Assembly (NCBI GenBank): GCA_021234155.1
Contig: JAJEKV010000109.1
Coordinates: 233,155-297,154 of the forward strand
Length of the DNA: 64,000 nucleotides
Direction of reading: 5' to 3'
Source: Isoetes taiwanensis
Taxonomy: Eukaryota; Streptophyta; Lycopodiopsida; Isoetales; Isoetaceae
The stretch's first letter is position 1; every line of letters starts with the position of its first letter. A model generated the notes under the pieces. That model was not told the origin of the DNA. It did no database searches and saw only the letters and a list, made by a program, of their open reading frames with translations. The position numbers and the translations under genes are program-made. Below are positions 54,741 through 64,000 of this stretch, piece after piece.

Positions 54741-57700
54741 CTCTAGAAGGGTTTACGCTTTTTGGGGCCGAACCGAACAAGGTCCCGGGTCTTTTGGGCC
54801 TTCTTGGGACTCGGCCGAAGTAGCATTGCCGGTTTTTGCCAGCGGAATACTCTCGGCCACGGAGCAAGGGAACCGGGCGGCACCCGGAGCGGAGTTTGGG
54901 GCCTTGCGAGGGATCCTCCTCCGATGTGGCAAGTAGAAGTTCTGGGACCCCTTCTTTGCAAATGGCAAGACATTCCCCTATCCGACCGAATCCTCCGTTG
55001 GGGCCCCTCTTGAGGGAAGGTCCAAAAAGATTAATGCATTGCACCTAAAAATAAATTCGCTTTTGTCGTTCGGGCACAATGCTCGGGATCCCTAATTCAT
55101 CTCCAAAGCAAAGTACGGCCCAATTTCCATTCGAATTTTCTGAGAAGGTCTAGGTCAAAGGGTTAGCATTAGAATCGGCCGGGGCAGCCCTCGCCGAGGC
55201 AACCGAGCTGGCACCCTTCCCCAAGTCAAACGAGGCCAGACCTTGCCGGGGGATCCCTCACAAGAGGGGAGAGTCCGACCCCTCCTCCGGAGGCGGGATC
55301 CAAAAGTTCCCCGAGGCAGCTCTGCCCTTCCATTCAAGACGCGCCAAATCACGACAGGAGAGGGCCTCGCCCCCTGGCCGCACTTGGACGCTTAATGACC
55401 ACCCTCCCTTTGAGCCCTGTTCCCCTATCCCCACCGCTGGATCCTCCGCTCCCGTGGGCCCCTTTCGGGAAGGTCCAAAAGATTCCAGATCGGCCCCGAG
55501 AACTTGTCAAACCCTGCTGGGCGCCCCGATGTCACCTTTGTAGAAACCGCGAACTGCTTTTGTCGTTCGGGCACCGGGATGCCTGAATGGCAAATAGACC
55601 CTGCCAAATCGTCCGAATGGCGAAATTACCCCTAGGGAGCAAGTTACACTACTGGTTTTGGCGAAGAAGGAAACACTCCACGCTCTCCACGACAAGATCC
55701 CGCATGCACATCCTAGGCCAATTGACTCACGAGTGTGATGGAAGTGAGCTACTTTGGCGCTTGGAGTTCGGTGGTCTTGACCCACTAACTTGGTCCCTGT
55801 GGCAATGTCGACGCTAAGAGTCCATTGGCGAGTCGATCGCTGATTCGAGAGCTTGAGGTCGCCTGTCCCGCCCCTCGGGCCTTGGGAGAGGAAATTTGGG
55901 GCAAGCAGCCTCCGGAGGGATTTTAGGTCCGCCAAGGCCAACACCCCAACTCCACTTCAAGACACTCCGGGTCGGCAAGGTCCCTACTGACCGACAAGGA
56001 GAGGGCCTTCAAACGAAAACCCCGCGGGTTGCCGTGCTCTAGAAGGGTTTACGCTTTTGGGGGCCGAGTCCTGGTCTGTTGCACTTGGGACCCGGGCCGG
56101 TAGCAAGGGGAACCGACGAGCTGAAGTTTGGGAATAATGGAGCAAGGGGAACTTCAGACGGAGCGAGTTTTGGGCCTTTCCTCCCGATGTGGCAAGTAGA
56201 AGTCGGGGGCTTTTGCGCACTGGCAAGACATTCCTCAAATTCAAGGCAATTAATGCATTGCACGGGAAAATAAATTCCTTTTTTGCTATCCGGACCGTAG
56301 GATCCCTAATTCATCTCCCCCCGAAGACAAACCTTTACCACTTTTCGGAATTTTTAATGAGAAGGATGCTAGGGTCAAAGGGTTAGCATTAGAGCAAGTT
56401 ACACTCTGGCAGCCCTGCAGAAGGAAACACTTCCACTTCCACGTCCCGGCACCCTTCCCCAAGTCAAACGAGGCCGGGGACTAACTTGCAGGGATCCCCT
56501 CACAAAGAGGGGAGAGTCCTGGACCCCGTGAGGCCTTGGGGAGGGGATCCAAAAAGTTCCCCGGCCAACACCCTTCTTCCGGCTCCCTACTGACCGGAGA
56601 GGGCTTTCCCCTGGCCGAGACGCTTTGGGGGCCGAACCCGGTGACCACCCTCCCGGAGTCCCGTTCCCCTATCCGGCCGGCTGGATCCTCCGCTCGTGGG
56701 CCCCTCTTCAGAAGGTCCAAAAGATTCCGTGATCGGGTCCGGGAGAAGGTTGGTCAAACCGCTGAATCCGTCAGGCCCCCAACCGAGCTGCACCCTTCCC
56801 AAGTCTTTCCTAGGAAACCGAGGCGATCCAAAAAAGCCCCGAGGTTTGTCGTCGGCCAGAAGCACGTGTGGGGATGTCCGCTCTATCGGGTCCAAAAGAT
56901 AGACCCTGAGAACTTGGCTAAATCGTCCGATCGGCTTAAATTACCCTAGGGAGCAAGTTACACGGTCGGTTTTAAAAAGAAGGAAACACTCACGCCCACA
57001 CGAAAGATCCCATGCACATCCTAGGCCACCGACTACGAAAGTGATGGAAGTGAGCTACTTTGGCGCTTCTTGAGTTCGGTGGTCTTCGGCCAATTTTAAC
57101 TTGGTCCTGTGGCAATGTCGACGCTCGAACCATTGGCGTAGTCAGATCACGATTCCCTGAGAGAGCTGAGGTCGCCTCCGGCCCCGGCCCTTGGGGAGAG
57201 GGAAATTTGGGGCAAGCCCCCTGAGGGGATTTTAGGGTCCGCCAAGGCCAACACCCCAACTCATTCTCAAGACACCTGCCAAAGGTCCCCAGCTCTATCC
57301 GACAAGGAGGGCCTCCTGAAACGTAAACCCCTGCGGGCTGCCGTGCTCTCTGTGAAGGGCTTCTACGTTTTGGGGCTTCCAGTCCCCGGGTCTGCACTTG
57401 GGACCTGGCCGGTAGCGCGCCAGCCTGGTAGCTTCAGCCTAGAGCAGTGGGGAACCGACGAGCTGAAGCTTGGGCTCTTCTCCTCCGATGTGGCAAGTAG
57501 AAGTCGGGGGCTTTTGGTGCTGGCAAGACATTCAGAATTCGCAATTAATGGCTTTCGCAACGAAATGCAACCGCTTGCCGGGCCGGGATCCTAATTCATC
57601 TCCACACACGCCCACTGAATTCTTCGGAAGGCCTGAAGTCAAAGCGGTTATGGCCCACCGGGCGCAGCCCGCTGTGGCAACCGGTTTCTGCACCTTCCCC

Positions 57701-60700
57701 AAGTCAAACGAGGCCGACCCGCGGTGGATCCCCACAAGAGGGGGAGAGTCCCTGGACCCCCGTGAGGCTGATCCAAAAGTTCCCTAGGCAGCCCCTTCCC
57801 CGCCCGGGCCGCACGCTAATGACCACCTCCCCGAGCGCCCTGCCTCTATCCCACCGCGATCTCCGCTCAGGGGCTCCCTTCTGAAGGTCCAAAAGATTCC
57901 AGGATCGGGTCCGGGGAGAACTTGTTTCAAATCATGGGCGCCCCTGCCTACTTTAGAAACCGCGATCAAGTGAGTCAAGCCGCACCTGGGATGCTCCTAA
58001 TGGCAATAGACCTCGCCACCGTCTAATGGCTTAAATTACCCTAGGGGAGCAAGTTACACCTGGCCGGTTTTATGAAGAAGGAAACACTCACGCCTCCACG
58101 ACAAGATCCCGCATGCACATCCTAGGCCAATTGACTACTTCTAGTGTGATGGAAGTGAGCTACTTTTGGCTTCTTGGAGTTCCCGGGTGGTCTTCCGCCG
58201 ACGAACTTGGTCCCTCAGGGCAATGTCGAATGCTCAGTCCATGGGCGAGTCGACGCTGATTCTCCGAGAGCCAGGTCGCCTCGGGTCCGGCCCCGGTGTG
58301 GCCTTGGGGAGAGGAAATTTGGGGCAAGCAGCCTCCCAGGATTTTAGGGTCCGCGCTCAAGGCCACACCCCAACTCCACTTTCAAGACACTACGCCAGCG
58401 TCCGCCGAATTCGACATAGGGTTCTCCCAAACGCAAAACCCCTCGGTGGGCTGCCGTGTGCCTCTGTGAAGGGTTTACATGCTTTGGGGCCGTAGTCCCC
58501 GGTCTGCTGTAATCTGGGACTGGCCGGTAGCTGTTGTTTGCGAATACCTGGGAGAGTAAAGGGGAACCGGGACGGAGCCGAGTTTGGGCCTTCCTCCTCC
58601 TCGGCGGCGCAGTCGGGGCGGCAAGCAAGCAAGACATTCGGGTAACTGCAATTAATGCATTGCACCCAAAATAAATTGCCGTCCTACCGATCCCCTAATT
58701 CACCAAAGACAACGGCCCAATTCTCGAATTTTCTGAGAAGGTCTAGGGTCAAAGGGTTAGTGCATTAGAACGGTCGGGCAGTCTGCAGGGCACCCGCCGC
58801 ACTTTCCCCAAGTCAAACGAGCCGTGACCTTGCAGATCCCTACAAGAGAGTCCTGACCGTGAGGCGATTCAAAAGTTCTCGGTGGCAGCTCTTTCCTCGC
58901 GCCGCCCCCGGGCTGTGACGCCATCGACCAATTCTCCCCGAGCCCGGGTTCCCCTATCCGACCGTTGATCCTCCGTCAGTGGGCCCCTCTTCTGAAGGTC
59001 CAAAATTCCTGCATCGGTCCGAGAACTTGTTTCAGTCCGCTAGCGCCCCGATAAGTCGGGCCAGGAAACCGCGATCATGGTCGTTCTCGGCATCGGGATG
59101 TTCGAATGGCAAATAGACCCCCGCCAAATCGTCTGAATGGCTTAAATTACCCTAGGAGCAAGTTACACTACTGTTTTATTAAAAGAAGGAAACACTCACG
59201 CCTCCACTCCACAAGATCCCCGCGACATCCCAGGGCCAATTGACTACGAAAGTGTGATGGAAGTGAGCCACTTTGGCTTCTGGAGTTCGGTGGCTCCTTT
59301 CAAGACGGGAATTTGGTCTCCCTGTGGCAATGCCGATGTTCAGTCCGCTGGTGGTAGGTCGACGCATTCCTAGGTTTATGGGTCGCCTCATCCGCCCGTG
59401 GCCTCGGGGAGAGTGAACCGGGGCGCTAGCCCTGGAGGATCTTTAGGTCCGCCCAAAGGCCGAACAATCCAACTCCACTTCAAGACACGCGGCCAGCAAG
59501 GACCCGGGCCGACCGACATGGAGAGGGCTCCTCCCAAACGGAAACCCCGTGGGTTGCCGTGCCTAGAAGGGTTTACGCTTTAGGCCGAGTCCGTCCAAGG
59601 TAATGGGACCCCGGGCCGGTAGCGTACCGAGAATACCGAGCAGTGGGAACCGGACGGAGCCGAGTTTGGGCCTTTCCCCTCCTCCGAGCGTGGCAAGTAG
59701 AAGTCGGGGCTTTTGCGCGGGCAAGATCAGAATTCGCAATTAATGCATTGCACCTAAAATAAATTCGGTTTTGCCGGGCCGGATCCCTAATTCATCTCCA
59801 GCACACGCCCACTCCTTTCGGAATTTTCTGAGAAGGTCTAGGTCAAAGGGTTAGCTAGGAACGGCCGGGGCAGCCCGCAGGGCAACCGAAGCTGGCACCC
59901 TTCCCAAGTCGAACGAGGTCAGACCTTGTAGATCCCTCACAAGCAGGGAGAGTCCCATTCCCAGAGGCTGGACGTGCCCCAGTGCTCTTCCTCGGGCAGT
60001 GCCCGGGCTCGGGTCGTGACGCTTAATGACCACCTCCTCGAGCGCCCGGTTTCTATCCGGAATCGCTGGATCCTCCTCGCTCGTGGCCCCTCTTCTGGGA
60101 AGGTCCAAAAGATTCCGATCGTCCGAGAACTTGTCAAATCAAGGGCGCCCTGGATGTCGGCTCAGAAACCGCAAGACCGGCTGGTCGCTCGGCATCGGGA
60201 TGCTCCCATCGGCAAATAGACTCGCCAACGTCCGGAATACAAATTACCCCCTAGGGAGCAAGCACTCACGGGGTTTCGGGCGAAGAAGGAAACACTCCAA
60301 TGCCTCCACTTACTGAAGATCCCGCGATGCACCATCCCAGCCACTGACTACCTAGTGTGATGGAAGTAGAGCTTGGCGCTTTGAGTTCGGTGGTCTTTCC
60401 TCGCCACTAACTTGGTCCTCAAATACAATGTCGACGTTTCAGTCCATTGGCGAGTCAGACTATTCCCAGAGAGCGAGGTCAGCCCGGCCCCTCGTGTGGC
60501 CTCAGGGAGGCGGAAATTTGGGGCAAGCGCCCCAGGATTTTAGGGTCTCACAAGCCTCAAGGCCAACACCCCCAACTCATCTTCAAGACACGCTAAAGGT
60601 CCCCACTGACATGGAGAGGGCTCCTAAAACGCAAAACCCCCGGGTGGGCTGCCGTGCCTCTGTGAAGCGGGTTTACCACGCTTTGGGGCTTCCAGTCCCC

Positions 60701-63700
60701 GGGTTCTGCTGCACTTGGGGACCCGGGCTCTGGTAGCTGTTCTAGAACACGGAGCAAGGGGAACCCACTGAGCGGAGCTTCTGGGCCTTTCCTCCTCCCC
60801 GGCGTAAGGCAGAAGTCGGGGGCCAGTGGGCAAAGACATTCGTGAACTGCGACCATTGCATTGCATCTAAAATAAATTCGAAAACGGTTGCCGATCCCTT
60901 TAATTGTCTCAGCACACGGGCTCTATCTTCGTGAATTTCGGAGAAGGTCTAGGTCAAAGGGTTAGCATTAGGTCTGCCGCAGCCCAAGGTGGCAACCGAG
61001 CTGCACTTCTCAAGTCAACGAGGCTGTGACCTGCGTGATCCCCTGCTGGTGTAGGTCCCGACCCCGTGAGGCGATCCAAAAGTTCCCAGGCAGCTCCTCT
61101 GCAGCCTCCCCTGTGTCGCATCGCTTAATGACCACCTCCCTAGAGCCCGTTCCCCTTATCATCCAACACCGCTGATCCTCCGCTCAGCCCCTTCGGGAAG
61201 GTCCAAAAGATTCCGTGATCGTCCCGGAGAACTTTGTCAAAATCGCTGGGCGGCCCTAATGTCGGCCTTGTAGAAACCGCGACTGCTTTTGTCGCTCAGC
61301 ACTCCGGGATGCTCCTATAAATAGACCCCGCCAATCGCCCCAATGGCGAATTACCCTAGGGAGCAAGTTGGCTAATCTGGCCGGTTTTGGCGAAAAGAAG
61401 GAAACACTCACGCCCACGACAAGATCTCCGCGATGCACACATCCTAGGGCCAATGGACTACGAGTGTGACGCAGCGAGCTACTTTGGCGCTTGAGTTCGG
61501 TGGTCTTCTCGGCCACCTGAATTTGGTCCCTGTGGCAATGTCGACGCTCGAGTCCGCTATGTAGCCGATCACATTCCCGAGAGCAGAGTTGCCCTGGCCC
61601 TGGCCCCTGCGGCCTGTAGAGGAAATTTGGGCAGCCCGAGGGATTTTAAACGCGCTCGGGCGCCAACACCCCAACTCCATTAAGAGCACCTGGCCAAGCA
61701 AGGTCCCGCCGGAACTCCCACAGGAGAGGGCCTCAAACGTGAAACCCCGTGGGCTGCCGTGCCTCTAGAAGGCTTACGCTGGGGCCGAAACCGGCCCCAT
61801 GCACTTGGGACCCTCGGCCGAAGAGCCGAGAATACCGGAGCAAGGGGAACCGACGGAGCGGAGTTTGGCCTTTCCTCCTCCCCGATGTGGCGGGCAGAAG
61901 CTCTGGGGGCTGGTAAAGTGGCAAGACATTCAGAATTTAATTAATGCATTGCACGAAAATAAATTCCTGCTGGTTACCGGGATTAATTCATCTCCGGAAG
62001 ACACTATTCAATTTTCGGAATTTTCTGGAGAAGGTCTAGGTCAAAGGTTAGCATTAGAATCAAGCAGCCCGCTGCAGTAAGGGAACCGAAGCCCGGCACC
62101 TTCCCTAAGTCAAACGAGCGTGGCCCCGTGGATCCTCATGGGAGAGTCCTGACTCCCCGTGAGGCGGGATTCAAAGTTCCCGAGAGGCACTTCTTCGCAG
62201 CGCCCGGCTGCATCGCCATCGACCACCCTCCCGAGCCCGTTCCCCTATCCGGACCGCTGGATCTCCACTGTGGGCCTCGGGCGTCCGATGATTCCCGCAT
62301 CGTCCCAGAGAACTTGTCAAACCGCTGGCCCCGGAAGGCCTTGTAGAAACCGTGACCGCTTTGTCAAGCTCGTGCACCGGGATGCCCTGAATGGCAACAG
62401 ATCTCGGCTAAATCGTCCGGAATGGCTAGCCACTTAGGGATAAGGCATGGCTGATGGGCAAGGCGAAATTACGCCCCGGTCTGGTGGAGATTCCCGCATG
62501 ACCCGGAAGCCATCAGGCAGAGTGGAAGAGCTACTTTAGTGCTTTGAAAGCTTCTGGTGTCGCCTGCCAGTTCAGCGGTCCCCGCCGAGCCTTCAGTCCA
62601 CGAAGCGAAGCCTTATTCATTCTGGAGAGTAGGGTTTAGTCATCGCCCCTTGCAGCCTCCTTGGGGAGTAAATTTTGGGCGCAGCCTCCTGGAGGGATTT
62701 CGGGAGGGTCCCGCGCTGGAAGGCCACACCTAAATTGAAATTTCTGGCATACGGGCGGCGGTCCCTGGCTGAATCTTGAAGAGAGTGAAGCCCCAAAGCC
62801 CCAAAGCCGCCAAAGTCCAGTTCGCCCACACCAAAGTCAAAGTCCGGGTCTGGCTGCACTGGGACTGCCCAGAACTGTTAAAATGGAGAACAATGGCCTT
62901 AAGAGCAAGGGAACCCACTGCTGTTTTCTCTGGCCTTTCCCTCCTCCTCCCTCGGATGTGGCAAGCAGAAGTCGGGGGCTTTGCGCTGGCAGGTAAAGAC
63001 ATTCCCAGAATTCGGCAATTAATGCATTGCACCTAAAAATAAATTCCGGTTTTGCCGCCGGGATCCCTAATTCATCTCCGACACGGCCCAATTTCTCGAA
63101 TTTTCTGAGAAGGTCTAGGTCAAAGGGTTAGTGATAGAATCCGGCCGGGCAGCCCTGCTGCAAACGCACCTTCCCCAAGCCAAACGAGGCCAGACCTTGG
63201 CAGTGGATCCCTCACAAGAGGGGAGAGTCCTGAATTTTGAGGCTGGGATCCTGTGTTCCTGAGGTTTCCCGGCAAATAAGCCTGCCACCGCCATCGACCA
63301 CCCTCCTGAGTCTCGGGTTCCCTATCCTGACCGTTGATCCTCCGGCTCAGGCCCCCTCTTCGAAGGTCCAAAAGATTCCGTGATCGGGTCCCGAGAACTT
63401 GTCAAACTCACGGGCGCCCCGGGAGGTTTCCGGGCTTTGTAGAAACCGTGACTGCTTTGTCGTCGGGCATCGTGGATGTTCTAATGGCAATAGACCCCGC
63501 CAAATCGTCCGGAATGGGCGAAATTACCCTAGGGAGCAAGTTGCCTGGCCGGTTTTATGGAAGAAGGGAAACACTCACTTCCACGACAAGCATCCCCGCA
63601 TGCACATCCTAGGGCCAATTGAATATGCATGTGTGGGAAGGAGCCACTTTGGCGCTTCTTGGAGTTCGGGTGGTCTTCCTGCCATCGAACCTGGTCCCCG

Positions 63701-64000
63701 CAATGCCCACGCTCGAAACCATTGGCCATGCAGCCGACCGCTGACCTCGGAGCGGGAGGTCGCCTGTCTGTCCCTCGGCCTTGGGAGAGGAAATTTGGGC
63801 AAGCAACCGAGGGGAGGCTTAGGGTCCGCGCTCGGCTAACACTCTAACTCCACTTCAAGACACGGGCCAAGAAGGTCCCGCCGAACTTGTCAAGGAGAGG
63901 GCTCAAACGAACCCCCGTGGGTTGCCGTGCTCCTTGGGGAAGGGCTTACGCTTTGGGGCCGCAGTCCTCGTCAGCAATACGTAACTGAACGAAGTACCAA
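54741..64000. repeat. Satellite array 2, ~1.1-1.3 kb period, more degenerate
   Basis: The start marker recurs at about 54741, 56037, 57345, 58451, 59556, 60651, 61755 and 63921, with a badly eroded unit start near 62800. The first two units are about 1.3 kb because they carry shuffled or partial extra blocks (54780-55060 and 56280-56950 mix pieces from several parts of the unit). The conserved words are those listed for array 1. Divergence between units is much higher than in array 1 and consists largely of short C/G-containing indels. The array runs past the window edge. No gene is supported in it. Confidence 0.85.

Overview
This is nuclear DNA of a land plant. Evidence: an intact six-exon plant-type arginase gene with GT-AG introns, C-terminal exons of a legumin-like cupin, relics of SCY1-like pseudokinase and purple acid phosphatase genes, Ty1/copia fragments, a CACTA terminus and many MITE-like elements. 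Nothing fixes the species. Most coding signal is transposon-derived, and many reading frames carry 1-5 base indels. These indels cluster in C/G-rich positions, so part of the damage may be long-read basecalling error at methylated cytosines rather than real decay.  Layout. 1-2765: two opposed, truncated Ty1/copia pieces. 2731-13534: an unusual gene cluster of four blocks. A (minus, 2731-4229) has a DUF8039-like domain. B (plus, 4874/5650-10458) begins MARTKQTAR, the N-terminus of histone H3, and later has a ParB-like segment. C (minus, 10954-11332) is a small coiled-coil-like frame. D (plus, ~11548-13534) resembles beta-class DNA amino-methyltransferases, but its DPPY-type motif reads DLPT. 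A and B are divergent across ~650 bp. Their non-coding parts are full of a near-perfect palindrome (arms AAATTGGGCG and CGCCCAATTT, 2-base spacer). A ~580 bp Mutator-like insertion with a 10 bp target duplication interrupts B; skipping it reopens the frame.  13535-27320: ordinary gene space and relics. It holds SCY1-like (16.3-16.6 kb) and purple acid phosphatase (17.6-18.0 kb) relics, the arginase gene (18766-20646, minus), a long-TIR element (21135-22358), a cupin gene 3' part (22695-23526, minus) and a fructosamine-kinase-like relic (27.0-27.3 kb).  27321-64000: a CACTA-type end opens a giant duplicated structure. A core of about 7.5-8 kb is followed by a ~1.1 kb-period satellite, and the whole is then repeated: core 1 27.5-35.37 kb, satellite 1 35.37-41.94 kb, core 2 41.95-54.74 kb, satellite 2 54.74-64.0 kb and beyond. 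Each core carries on the minus strand an unknown multi-exon gene, a pseudokinase-like gene and several exons of an Argonaute PIWI domain (AGO4-like wording GMDVSHG). On the plus strand it carries a short exon rich in WG/GW motifs, the type that binds Argonaute. Core 2 also has a ~4.8 kb insertion inside its GAA microsatellite, containing a PIF/Harbinger-type element with TTA target duplications.  The two most notable themes are a histone-tail look-alike in a gene cluster with methyltransferase-like and ParB-like pieces, and Argonaute plus Argonaute-hook fragments amplified inside a transposon-satellite array. Both point to possible transposon interplay with host chromatin silencing. That link is inference.
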